The notes beneath the pieces are model-generated. The model did no database searches and was not told the DNA's origin. It saw only the letters and a list, made by a program, of their open reading frames with translations. Positions 1 to 13,100 of a stretch of 64,000 bases of DNA are shown here, piece by piece (within the stretch, counting starts at the first letter, position 1; the number at the start of each line of letters is the position of its first letter). The stretch lies in assembly GCA_009746045.1 (NCBI GenBank), contig RPFO01002201.1:1-64000 (forward strand), read 5' to 3'. The stretch comes from Mesostigma viride (Eukaryota > Streptophyta > Mesostigmatophyceae > Mesostigmatales > Mesostigmataceae). The position numbers were made by a program, and so were the translations under genes.

Positions 1-77
1 ACTTCTTCCTCAACTCCCAGCTCCGCACTGTTCCTGTTGTTGAACTGCAAAAACAAGTGCAAAACACGATGCACGAA

Positions 78-91
78 CCCCCCCCTCCCCC

Positions 92-137
<46 letters not shown>

Positions 138-146
138 TTCCCCCTC
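78..146. repeat. Poly-C tract (44 uninterrupted C at 93-136)
   Basis: The + strand shows C runs broken by single T, then 44 consecutive C. On the sense strand of the giant gene this is a G run in the intron after exon 38. It is likely to be length-variable and sequencing-error-prone. Confidence 0.9.
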
Positions 147-221
147 CTGTAACCCCCAACACACAGTCCCAGTCAAACAGCCCCCAACGCGCAAGTCCAG
201 TGACACAAAATCCCAACGCAC

Positions 222-1131
222 CGTTCCGGTCGCGGAACTGCACAAAGAGCTCCTGCGGGTGCCCCGCGAGCGCCCACACGCCTGTCGCGCTTCCTGCGGC
301 CGCCACGTACGAGCTCATCAGCTCCCCTTGCGCGTCCACGAGTGCCGACTGCGACCCTTGGAGCGTCAGCAGCGAAGAATAGACCGTGAGCGTGCGCGGG
401 GCACCCCCCACGAGGACCTCGGGGCCGCCCGGCTCGTCCGCCGCAAACACGACCCTCATCTGGACAGTGTACGATTCGCTCCCGGTCGGCCTGGGCGCCA
501 CGTACGAGACGCGGATGCGGCCGGAGCCGTCGGAGAGTGCCGTGGGCGGGTCGACCGCAAAGGTGGTTCCACCGATGATTGACGGGGTGAAAGAGACCGA
601 GAGCCGTGACGCGAGGGCATCAGCGTCCGTTCCCCCCCACCGCCGCCGCTGCTATCACCAGATGACGGCAGTAACCGGTTCCCAAAGACATCGCGGGGGA
701 ACACGAGGAAGGAACTGCTGGCGCCCGCGACCACCGCCGCCGCGCCCGCCCCCGTGATCTTACTTGCGGGGCCGTCCACCGCCCCCCCGCCGTTCCCAGG
801 GAACACGACCGAGGACGAGTAGGGGATGCGAAGCGGCCGCTGGAGGAGCGGCTGCGGGGCGCCGGTCAAACCATCGCGCAGCGTGACGTTCACCCACAGG
901 GTCCCTGGCATGGTCGGCGTGAAGGAGACCAGGTAGTCGGCCCCGTCGGCGCTGACGCGGCGGGTCAGGGTGATCCCTCCCCGTCCAGATGGCAGCGTCT
1001 CGTCACCCGTCAACGTCATGGCAGCCACGGGGGGCACGATGCCCCGCGTGGACGCGTACGCGAGAGGGATGATGGTCAGGCGGATGGACGAGGGGGACAG
1101 GTCGCCCTCCCTGGAGCGAAGGTTGCCGAAC
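222..1131 (-). CDS. Exon 38: filamin-like repeats with a one-base frame break in a G7 run
   Basis: The exon begins with the G that completes Arg before [10 protein letters not shown]. It contains the [12 protein letters not shown] core and later VQFRDRN, cut by a donor (AACG|GTGCGT) at 220-221. The frame is open from 1131 down to a run of seven C on the + strand at 632-638. Beyond it the filamin reading ([12 protein letters not shown], then [11 protein letters not shown], then FVQFRDRN) is in another frame, and one extra G in the run would restore it. A sequencing or assembly undercall is most likely; a real frameshift or a tiny intron is possible. The gene continues left of the window. Confidence 0.65.
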
Positions 1132-4100
1132 CTGTGCGGGAGCAACGGAAGTGTCACGGGTGGGGTGTGCCAGCAGGATAAATGGGTGTTTTACAATGGG
1201 GGCAGCGTTAGCTTAAGATTTATGTGGAAAAGAACTTCCCCATGGCAAGGTGAGTGATGTGAGCTGCAGCGATTGGTGGGTGATGTGACCTGCTGTTACT
1301 TTTTCTTCAGCCCATGCGCTCGAAGGCAGTTTACGTGGACCATGCGTGCCGTCATCACCGCCGCCACTAGCCCTGCTGCCACCCGCGGCAGGCACGCAAG
1401 GAGAAGCAACGGAGTGGGAGCAGGCGAGCCCCTTGGTGGATCCCTCGAGCACACTCCCTTGAGAACACTATGGCTCCGCAAGGCAAGCCCTTGAGCGCAT
1501 GCCACAATTCCTTTCGCACCTTCTTTGGGTTGTACATGAGAACGACACGCACATCACGCTACAAAACGGTAGATCTCCCTCGCAACGTTCACTGCCCTGT
1601 CCTAAGCAACCTGACCCATTTCCTTGCAAGCCTGGTGCCACATCCTCGCCAAACCATTCCTCAGAGTGACCCCACCCCTGCCCACAGTGACCCCCTACCG
1701 GTCCACAGTCACCCCCTACCGGTCCATATTGACCAGCCCACCTGTCCACGGTGACCAACCCACCTGTCCACAGTGACCAACCCACCTGTCCACAGTGACC
1801 ACCGAGAACGAGGACCCCTCGCCCACGCGGTAGCTGCTCGCGAGCCCCGCAATAAACGACCGCGCGGCGTCCACCCCTGATGGCACCACGTTGACACCCA
1901 GCGCTGCGCGGGGGTCGGCCCGCGCCGCCTCCCTGTCCTCCACCGTAGCCCCGACGGGCACCCAGAATGCGACAAGCGTCACCAACTGGGCCGCCTCGCT
2001 GGAGAACGTGGCCGCGTGGAGCCCCTGCGGCGTGCACGTGACGTCCGAGAGCACGGAGCCGGTCAACGACCCAGCAGGGAGTGCGGTCAGGGTCCCTGGC
2101 TCCCGGGCCTCGAGCACCAGGTGGCCGAGCTCGGCGTCGCAGGGGGCCAGGTGGCCGCCAGCGTCGTGGCCACGCAGATAAAGTGCCAGCATGGCGCCGG
2201 CCTCGAGCTCGATCAGCGCGCCGGCGTCTAGCACCAAGTCTTCCTCCTCATCCGCAGCAGCTGCATCAACTCCTGTTTGAGCTCCCACTTCAGAGGAGCT
2301 GCTGGAGGACGTGGATGCGCCGGAGCTGCTGTTGCTGCTAGCGCTGGTGTCGTTGCTGGCATGGGACACAAAGGCAAATGTCTGGGGGGGCCCAGGGACG
2401 ACGCGGCCGCGCGATGACGCGACCACCGTCTGGTTGTTGTAGAGCAGCGACACGTGCAGCGGGCCGATGGAGGTGACCGTGTATTCGGCCGTCAGCAGGC
2501 CCGGCTCGTGGGGCGCCGGCAGCAGCATGCCCTCCTGCGGGCGCGTGGGGTCAAGGAATAAAGAAAACAAAAAAAACCATCACCAGGGAAAAATTGTCAG
2601 CAGCGAGCGCGGTGGTTGACCGAGAGGAAACCCCAAGAGGGGAAAAACGCCTGCGTCTGGGACACGGTCCCATCCTCACCTCAGGCTATCTTACCAGACG
2701 ACGTTTCTTCTAGCATAAGTCAGACAATTTCATCACACGAAGGTAAGCAGCGCATCCAACAGGATCACAGTATCCCACGGGTTAATAGTATGCGACAAAG
2801 GCAACCAGTATCCAACAGAAGTAAGTTGCCTACAGAGGTCGTTAGTATGCGACAAAGGTAACCAGTATCCAACAGAAGTAAGTTGCCTACAGAGGTCGTT
2901 AGTATGCGACAAAGGCAACCAGTATCCAACAGAAGTAAGTTGCCTACAGAGGTCGTGAGTATGCGACAAAGGCAACCAGTATCCAACAGAAGTAAGTTGC
3001 CTACAGAGGTCGTGAGTATGCGACAAAGGCAACCAGTATCCAACAGAAGTAAGTTGCCTACAGAGGTCGTTAGTATGCGACAAAGGCAACCAGTATCCAA
3101 CAGAAGTAAGTTGCCTACAGAGGTCGTTAGTATGCGACAAAGGCAACCAGTATCCAACAGAAGTAAGCTGCCTACAGAGGTCGTTAGTATGCGACAAAGG
3201 CAACCAGTATCCAACAGAAGTAAGTTGCCTACAGAGGTCGTTAGTATGCGACAAAGGCAACCAGTATCCAACAGAAGTAAGCTGCCTACAGAGGTCGTTA
3301 GTATGCGACAAAGGCAACCAGTATCCAACAGAAGTAAGTTGCCTACAGAGGTCGTGAGTATGCGACAAAGGCAACCAGTATCCAACAGAAGTAAGCTGCC
3401 TACAGAGGTCGTTAGTATGCGACAGGAACACATGGTCAGGAAACTCTGGCAGGTCCCACAGAGCCGCAGGTCGCTCACCTTCACCAGCACGCCCTGCACG
3501 GCAACACGGAACAGGAACACCTCGCTGCTGGCATTCGCCACGCGCACGTTGCCCCCCGCGTCCCGCGTGATCACCGACAACGTCACGGGCTGGCCCACGC
3601 GCACCACCAGGCCCTCGCCCTCGCCCTCACTGCCTTCCCCTGCGATTATCCCCGTGCCTGAGACGGCCGTCTGCGTGATGTTTATGGCGCCCGCCACTGC
3701 TGCCATGGGGAACCCTCCCTCTTCCCCAGGCACCAAGATCCCACCACTGGCCACCGTCACCGTGGCGTTGCCCGGCCCTGCCACCACGGGGCTGATAAGC
3801 TGCCCCCCGCGGGATATCTTGACAGTGTACGGCCCCGACCCGGCCGGTGTGTACTGGACACTGTACGTGCCGTCCCCGTTGTCGGTCATGACGGTGGGGC
3901 GGGCGGTCCAGGAGGGGGACGAGAGGGGGCACGCCGCCGGGGCCAGTGCCGACGAACTAGAAGATGCCGTCACACTACCTCTACTGCTGGCGCCCGTGTC
4001 GAGGCTATCATTGTTGTTATTGACATTATTGGATGCACTGACGCTTGAGGAATCTTCCAGCAGCCTGTCCTGCCCTTGCGCTTGCGCTTGTGCTTGCGTG

Positions 4101-7100
4101 TCCATGGAGCCATCAATCTGGCACCCGCCACTCGCCACCACCGTGAACTTGTGCTGCCCCGTGAGCAACCGCGCCCCTGCACCGTCCCTCGCCGTGACCA
4201 AGAACCCAACCCCGGTGCCGGCAGGCAGCGCAAATGGGGCGCGCACGCCCAGTCCCCACGCGGTGCTGGCCGCAGTGGAGACCCTGCCCCCCGTCACCCG
4301 TGTGTTCACGTACGACTCGCCCAGCGCGAGCACGCCCCCGTTGACCATCACGACTGCCTCGTACGTGCCGTCCCGCTCGGGGGTGTACCGGACCATGAAG
4401 TGGGCAGCCGCAGGGACCCACGTGACGTTCGGGAGAATCGCGGGCGGGAGAGAGGAATCGTTTCCTGATGAGCCTCGCACGAGGGTGTCCGATGCCAGGG
4501 AAAGACTGCCACTGCTGATGGTGCCCTGCGTGCCGGATGGAAGCAGCACCGAGGTGACCACGAGGCCATCGGGGCTGCGGACGCGGTTCCCGAACGCATC
4601 AAACGCGCGCAGGAAGAACGCGGCCGGTTGGCCGACGACCGCCGACCGCAGGCCCGGACCGGAGACCTCGCAGCGGGACGCGTCCATCGGGCCCCTCGCC
4701 ACTAATAGCCGCAACGGGCCGGCACCGATGTCCGCCACCGCGACAGGCGTCGTGCTGGCGACCGTGCTGGTCCCTGCGGCCACCTGGTCGCTGCGCTCCA
4801 GGGTGGCCGTGACCCAGTAGAGCCCAGCCACGGTGAGCTTGATGCTGGCCACGTATCGGTACCCGCTGTCAGGTCCCTGACCGCCACTAGTGCCGATGGC
4901 CACGGCGGTGGCAATATTATTACTGCCAACCATGTTCCTGCGCACGAGCCGCATCTCCGACGTAACGTTGCCGGCACCGAACGCGGACAGCCGCACGCGG
5001 TACTGCCACGTCTCGGTAAGCGCAAAGTCCTGCGCATTGCCCAGTGCGTCACGGGGCGTGACGGTCACCAGCAGCGTGGCCCCGGCGGGCATGGTCGCCG
5101 CGCCGGGGGTCGGGTCGTTGATGCTGTCGGCCGGCCGGACGTCCACCCCCCCGAGAACGAGCTCCGAGCCGGGCCCATCTGTGGGGCCCGCGGTGACGTT
5201 CACGGTATAAACGTTCCCAGGACCACCCAGCATCTCCCCTGCCAGGTAGACCCTTAGCTCGTATAGGCCCCGTTCTTGCGCCGCGAACCGGCACACAAAC
5301 TCGCCGAACTCGTACGAGACGACGGACTCCCACGGCAGCACCTCCCCGGGCACGGTGACATTCTCCTCCGTTACCGTCGCCACGGTCGACAGCACAAAGG
5401 TCACGTACCCAGTCCCGGACCGGCCGTACTCCGCCGGGGGGGGGACATGCATGCCGTCCTTGTTTAAGACCACCACACGGAACACGGTCCCAATCAAATC
5501 CCCGGCCCCCGCCGCGGAGAGCGCGGGCCCATACGCGACCGAATGAACCGCGCTGGGGGGGGCGTAGCTGCGGGTGACGCGGATGTTGCGGAGGGGGGTC
5601 CCTGGGAACACCAGCCCCTGGTCGACCAGGGTCACGTAGATGTCCATGGTCTGGAGCGCGCCCACGCGAAAGCGCATCTGGAAGCGGCCGTCCAGCTCGC
5701 GACGGAAGCGCATCTCACCGTCAACAAACAGGGCGGACGTGAGCTGGCTGCTGCTGCCCGCGCGCAGGAAGGCGACGTCGAACTGTTGGAGGCCGTCGAC
5801 GACCAGCCCACCGCCCGAGTCGCGCACCTGTTGGTTGGTTTGGGGGGAGAATGGAGTAGGGATGCAGGTGAGGAAGAAGGGAGGGGAGTATGGGACAGTG
5901 GAGGGGGCATTGGGGGAGAAGGGGAGAATAGGGAGTAGGGGAGGGCATAGGGCAGATTAGGGAAGTGGGGGAGAATCGGGGGGGAGATTGGGGGGAATGG
6001 AGGGATAGTTACATTGAGGGATAGCTTCTCTACCTACTTATCTTGAGGGGAAGGTATCTATCCCTCGAGTCTTGGGGGGGATGGAGGGATAGTTATATTG
6101 AGGGATAGCTTCTCTACCTACTTATCTTGAGGGGAAGGTATCTATCCCTCAAGTCTTGGGGGGGATGGAGGGATAGTTACATTGAGGGATAGCTTCTCTC
6201 CCTAACTATCTTGAGGGGAAGGTAAGTATCCCTCAAGTCTTGGGGGGGATGGAGGGATAGTTACATTGAGGGATAGCTTCTCTCCCTAACTATCTTGAGG
6301 GGAAGGTATCTATCCCTCAAGTCTTGGGGGGGATGGAGGGATAGTTATATTGAGGGATAGCTTCTCTACCTACTTATCTTAAGGGGAAGGTATCTATCCC
6401 TCAAGTCTTGGGGGGGATGGAGGGATAGATGACGGATAATTTCGGGGGGAATCGAGGGAGCAGTAGGAAACAAATGGTATTCTGTGACAGCAATCTGCCG
6501 GATGCTTTAGAAAAGGAAAAAAAAAACAAAACGCTGCCTGATGCTTCAAACACAGCCGCTCGGCAACGCACCTCCACCAGCAGCGACGTCCACTGTCCCA
6601 GCGCGACTCCCTGCAGCGCGGGACCGCTCACACGGCAGCTGAGCGCCCTCACGGAGCGTGACTGCACCGCTGTACGGAAGGGGCTGCCGGCGACCGGCAC
6701 GGGGTCGCCCAGTTCTTCGGATAGCGACAGGGAGACGCGCAGCTCCCCCGTCTGAGGGGGGATGTAGCGCACGCGGTATGTGCCCGAGTCGACCAGGTAG
6801 CTCACCTGTGTGGGATAAAGATAGACCCCATGGAGCATGGGGGATAGACAATAGACAGGGGGCAGGGGAAAACGGAACATCGCCAGCCGGTGGACAAGGA
6901 GAGGTGATGCCGCAGGATGACGTTCAGTCATGAGGTCACCCTAGCCAGAATCCGAATAGTATTCTTGCTAACTCCGTCTTTTCCAATTTCTTTATTTCCG
7001 ATATCTCCACTACTTCCCTGGAGGAGAAAAGCCCCTGTCAAGGGATGCGATGCCATGAGAGGCAGCATTCTGCTCGGGGGAAATGTGTTGGCATTATTTG

Positions 7101-10100
7101 CGATTCCAGCGGTACTGTGGCCCTCCGCGGCACCCCGACTGGCAGGAACAAGTAGCATTCTGTTGATGAAAAAATTGCTACTGTTCCGCTGGGAAGTGGA
7201 ACAGGAAACGTATTGTAGACACACTACTACAAACCACCCACAACATAAATGAAGCGCATCGGCCCCTGCTTCTAACCCCGGCCTCTGTAAAAGCACATGC
7301 ATCGGCCTTACTGGCAGGCAGCAGGACATGTAGCCACGCTTCACAGAGACCCCTCATCGCTCAAGGGGTCGGATTCCGTACTGTTTGGGGCTGCACAAAA
7401 GGGCTGGGACACCAGAGGCCATTAAGCCAAAGCCATAAAGGTGTGGGTGATATTTGAAGGGGTGTATTTACTTGACTCCGATACCATTTCATACGACACA
7501 CCTGCACCAATGTCGTACGACGCACCTTGAGCTGTGCCAGCTCTAAACTGGTCTATCGGGCAGGCAGTTGTATATGCATGCAGCACGCACCTGACGTCCT
7601 TTACCTGCGTCAGTTCTACACCCCTCCACCAAACACACATACTTGTACGTGAATGCAGCACGCACCTGCACTTCCTTGACCTGCGCAGGTTCTACACCCT
7701 TCTATCAAACACACATACAACATAAAGGGTTGTCTTGCGACATCGTAGTACTTCTCGCTCTGCTACTACTGCTGCCTCTAGATTGAGGCAGCACCCACCT
7801 GCACGTCCTTGACCTGTGCAACCAGGATCTGGCCGCGCAGCGTCCCTGTCGGGTAGCGTATCGCAAGCTCCAGCCCCCGCCGCACTTTATCCAGCATCGC
7901 GCCGCCATCCGTCACCTTGTTCCTGTTCGCGTCCTGCGGGGTGATGACCAGCACGCTCTCCTCCTCCCAGTACGCGGTACTCGTGACGCCCTGGCCCGTC
8001 ACCGCGTACCTGGCAGGGGCGGCCGCGCCGGGACCGAGCACGGTGATCACGGGCCGCCCAGACCCGATGATAATCCCATCCATGCGGACAAAGACGCTGT
8101 ATTGGCCCGCGGCCATGCCCACCCAAACTGCTTGCAGCGTGCCGTCGCGCCGGTCCTCGAGATATGCAACAGCTACCGAGGCGTTGCTGGGACCGGACAC
8201 CTGGAGGGACCACCGCAGCGGCTCGTTGGAGTACTTGCGCGCGTCCCCCAGCGAGGTGGCGCCGCCCCAGCGGTTGCCCCACTTGTCGCTCATGCGGACG
8301 ATGTAGCGCTGCCGCTGGCCGACGAGCCCCAGAGGGACCGGCTGCTGGACTTGGCAGAAGGAGGGGCCGAGGGGGCCGGTGGAGACTCGGATGGCAAAGG
8401 GGCTCCCGGCAATCTCGGTCCCGAGCGCGGTGGGTGGGTCGGTCGCGGACAGCAGCCGTACACGCATGTAATAGATTGGTGCGATCAGGGCGGCCGCCGC
8501 CGCGCTTGCGTTCGCGGGCGCCACAGGGACGGAGTAGACGCGGTAGCTCACGGTGTAGGTGCCGTTGGCGTTGAGAACGGCGCGGGGGGTGTCGGGGGAC
8601 AGGCCAACGACGGACCCTGGGAAGGGCGTCAGGGTGATCGCGTAACGGTCTCCCGTCTCGCGGCCCTGCGTGGGGGCAGGGGGGGGGGGAGTTCAGGGTG
8701 TGGGGGTTGTACGTGTGGGGAGGTTGGTGAGTATGGAGGGATAGGAGAGGGGGAGTGTCATGAGGGTTATTGGGGGGTAAAGAAAGCGGGGTGTGCCAGT
8801 AACAGCTGGTGCGTAAAAGGTGGAAAACGGGCCTAGGCAGCTACACAGCCATACCAAACATCACGTTTCTTCGAGCACTCACTTTCCCTCCACTCCACTT
8901 CGGGCTGGGCATGAAGGCATGGGGAAGACCTTGACCAAAGTTGCTGGACGAAACGCGAGGACCTATTGATTACTGGGGATCCACTCACTATGTGCCACAC
9001 CAACGCACACGCCTGTAAAAGAACACCTATACACACTCAAACAAGTGCACAGAATACAGCTGCATGTAGGCATGCATGCAGGCGGCCGCTGCTGGCATAC
9101 ACACACGACTAGCTTCCTGTACCCCTCTCCCGCCATCTTTCCTCTCCCCCCTACCTCCATCTCCCCTATTCTCACCTGCACTTCTTAAACACAGTCCCAT
9201 GCAACCCATGACAGAACATCTTCCCCCCTTAGTTACCTGGAGGTTATTATAGCTGTCGCGCGCCACGATGAGGAACGTCGCCAGCTCACCGGCCGCCGCC
9301 TCAAACGCGCCCGCCCCCACGAGGCTCACTCGCGAGGGCGACGTGGTCTCGGGCCCGACACTCAACGTGGTGGGGCTGCCCTGAACGTGCGCGCCGCCAA
9401 TGGTGATGTTGACGCGCCAAGGACCCACGCGGACGGGGGCCCCCAGGATGAGGTAGCGTGGGGGGCTGCTACCCGGAACAGGGGTGGCACGTCCGCTGAT
9501 GACGGCGCGTTGGCCGCTAAGCTCGGTGAGGGTGACCTGGTGCACAGCACAGAGGGGGGGGGGGGGGGGGGAGGGATAGGAAACATTTGGGAAAGTTTAG
9601 CAATAGGTGCCATTTGGGTTGGTTTTGTTGCAAAAGGAGACATTGGATTGGCGGGTGACCTGGTGGATGGCACGAGGGGGCAAAGACAGGCATACGAGAC
9701 ATTGGGGGGGGGGGGGGGTACAGCAATAGGAGGTTGGTTGTAGGGCCTTTGGGTTGGTTGTATAGATAGGAGGTGTACTGATAGGAGGTTGTATAGATAG
9801 AATAATTGATTGGATGGGTGGGTGACCTGGCACGTGGCACCGGGAGGAAACGCGGGCAGAGGCGACATTGTGATGGGGTATAGCAAGTAATAGGCGGCAT
9901 TTGGGTTGGTTGTAGCAATAGGAGCCATCTACAATTGGGGGGTACAACAATTTGAGATGTAGAGCAATACGAGGCATGTAGGCTTGTTGCTTACTTGCTT
10001 GAGGGTAGGAGCGGCGGCCACGTGCCTGTGCTGAGTCCGGGCGTAGCACCATTAAGAGCTTCTTGCTGTCACCTGCCACCACTCGAGCCTTTCAGGTATT

Positions 10101-13100
10101 TGTCTGACCCCATCACCTGGCCTCACACATCACCTGGCGCCGCCCCCCCCATTTGTACCATTCAGCATCTCGCTTTCCTTCCATTCCGCATCCTCCACTT
10201 CTCCCCCAACTATTCATTTATGAAATACCTAAACTATTCATTTATTCAATACCTAAACTATTCATTTATTCAATACCTAAACTATTCATTTATTCAAAGA
10301 TCGTCCACCTGCATACGGATGCCAGTAGAACAGGTTTTATAAGCGATACGATGCACCCACCTGGATCGCCGACGCGGTCACCACGCCGACACCCGCACCG
10401 GCTGCCGTGCCATCTGATAGCACCGCCACGTTGCCCTCCGAGTCCCTAGGGGTGAGCACCACGCCCAGGTCCTGCGCGACGCGCAGCGACGTGACACTTG
10501 GCAGCGCGGGCTGCAGCGTGGAGGCCGACGCATAGACGGGCCCAGGGACCACCGTGACGAATGTGTCCAGCACGCGGCGCCCGTTGATGACCACGCGGAG
10601 GTTATGCTGCCCCACGCGGAGCGGCGTGTATTGGACGCGGATGGCGCAGCTTTGGAGCGCCTGCGGGCTGTCGCCGGGGGAGGAGGAGCCGCACGCGGCT
10701 CCCGGTTGGATGCACACGCCCAGGACGGCTGGTTGGCCATCCTGTGGGAGGGGACATGGAATGGTGGGAAGAGAGAAGATTGAAGATCAGTCATGGAAGC
10801 AAGGAAGCGTGGGATGGGCGAGGCATGAAGATCAGTAACAAAAGCTAGAGTGGAACGTCCAGGTTTGTCGCAGGGAGCCAGAGTGAACACATGGGTCAGA
10901 TGAAGCTAGGAACCGGGGAACCAGGGAGCGTGGAATGGCGGCAAGGGGCAAAATATATCCATGGGATGACGGACAAGACAGGCCTATCTGTGACAGTATG
11001 CAAAGCAGTCTCCCTGCTATGGTATGCACGGATAGTATGCGATACCACGTGCCCCCTCCCACTACGACAAAAACCGACCACAACTAGACTACGATAAACT
11101 GTACCTACCCAGGGACATACTGCGAAGCAGCTTTCCTACCCCATCCTTCACGTGTGACGGGATATCCAGGGGGACCACGTGTGGTACCTGGGATAATAAT
11201 TATACATCAAACGTAATTGTAATTGCACTGAGGCCCTTTTGCCCCGCCCACAACGAGCCATACCTGCGAAACACGCACTGAGGGCGAATCACAACAGGCC
11301 GTACCTGCGATGGTACAAACTTATCGTATCCCACAGATAAGGAAGTACTTGCGTGCCAAGCCACGAGCCCACACTATGGACAACATTTTCCTAATAGAAA
11401 AAAGGGGTTACCTCGCAAAGCCGTAGGAGAACGATGCTAGTCTCCGGACTCACTAATACACAAGGTTATTATTCTATACTGATACATCAAATGATTGGTA
11501 TCCAGAACTCCGGGCCGCTATGGCCCCCATCATACCTGCGCAAGCGTTGCGGAGCAGAAGAGAGCGCTCGTGTCGATCAGCTGGTTGCCGTAGTCGTCGC
11601 GCGGGAACAGCAACAAGCTAGACCTGGCACCCGCCACCACCGTCGCCAGCGCGTCGCCCCGCCACACGGTCGTGCTCGCGTTGAACAGCCCTGGCTTGAC
11701 CTCGAGCGTGACCGAGCCCGAAGTAGCCCCCGACCCCGACCCCGTGCTGCCCTGTGCCGTCACGGGGACAACCCCACTGCCGACATATGTCACAATGTCG
11801 TACGTGCCGGCCACCAGAGGGTTCACATTTACCAAGTATGCCCCCACGCCGGAGACCACAGTGGTGCCCCCCGCAGGCTGCTGCTGGGGTGACGTGCGCA
11901 ATACCAACGTCCCGTTCGGGCTGAGCCCGCCGACCGCGTCGACCCTCCGGCGGGCCACGACCTCAAACCCAGGGTCATCCAGGGCGGCGACGGAGGGGAG
12001 CCCGTTCCCAAAGCGGTCCCCGGGGGCGAGCGCCAGCTGCAAGGGGCTCCCGGCGGTTCGGGACAGCACGACCCCGCTACTCCCGGAGGAGAGGGATCCG
12101 ACAGCTGTCACGCGGGAGCCGGACGCGGTCACGTTGGAAGCGGACACGGTCACGGTGGCGGGCCAGAGGCCTCCAATGGGGGTGCCCAGGGTGGACGGGT
12201 CGGCCGAGAAGACGCGGAGGCGGAAGGTGCCGGACACGGTCACGGTGAAGGGGATCTTGTAGGTGCCCACGAGGCCGTCACCGGGCAGCGGCTGCAAGGG
12301 GGGGGGGGAGGGAGAATGGAAGGACGGTTGGGGAGCAGGGGAGGAAAGAGGATGGGGAGAGGAGGGGGGGGGGCGGGCGGGCGGGAGAAGGACTTAGTAC
12401 AAGGGTAAGTAATGTTGAAGAATAAGTACTACTACAAAGAGTGAGTAAATAATTAGTAGAATAACAATAGAAATGACCATTTGGCTGGGCATGGTATGCA
12501 TGTGGAGGGGTATGCAGGTGCCCAAATTCAGGAAAGGAGTGAGAAGACCAGATCCAGCGTTTCTGTGGCCAGCAAATCAGGCGTTGCGGTCTCCCAGGGC
12601 TTGCAGGGCTTCCCAGCAAGCTCCTGCGTCCACGGCGCGGAGATGCGCAGACACAGATCTAGCAGATAGTGCCTGTGACCATCCACCAGAGACCAAGCGC
12701 GAAATCACAACGATCGCAACCCCCCTTTGGACTTGGACTGCGAATCCCGAGGCTTGCTCGAGACGCCACAGGGGAGTGCAGCACAGCGGGAGGGACCACA
12801 TCTGGGCAGTCACTGTGCCTTGCGCCAGCCTACCTGGTTAGGGAAACAGCTGTGCAAGCTACTTCTATCATTTTCCGTCACTTGCTTCAACTCCCTATGA
12901 ACGCATCAGCATGATGAACGCGCGCGCCGTGCGCCCCATCACAACTGTCTCGTACCTGCGAGCTCGCGGTGATGTCGCCCGTGGTAATGCTGGTCACCGG
13001 GGTCAGCGTGGCGGCAAAGGACACGGGCGGAATCAGCGGCGCACCCAGCTCATCGCGCGCGTACACGAGCACAAACGTGGCCTCCCCCGCAATCGCCGCC

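Noticed and set aside
2883-4820. 645-residue + strand frame
   Set aside because: Joins the 57-bp repeat to the antisense of exon 36, whose minus-strand frame has clear filamin motifs.
11105-11535. Exon 31 donor copies (CGCAGGTA words) as a clear case of junction duplication
   Set aside because: Similarity is limited to about 12 bp around a common donor consensus; kept only as a weak possible case.
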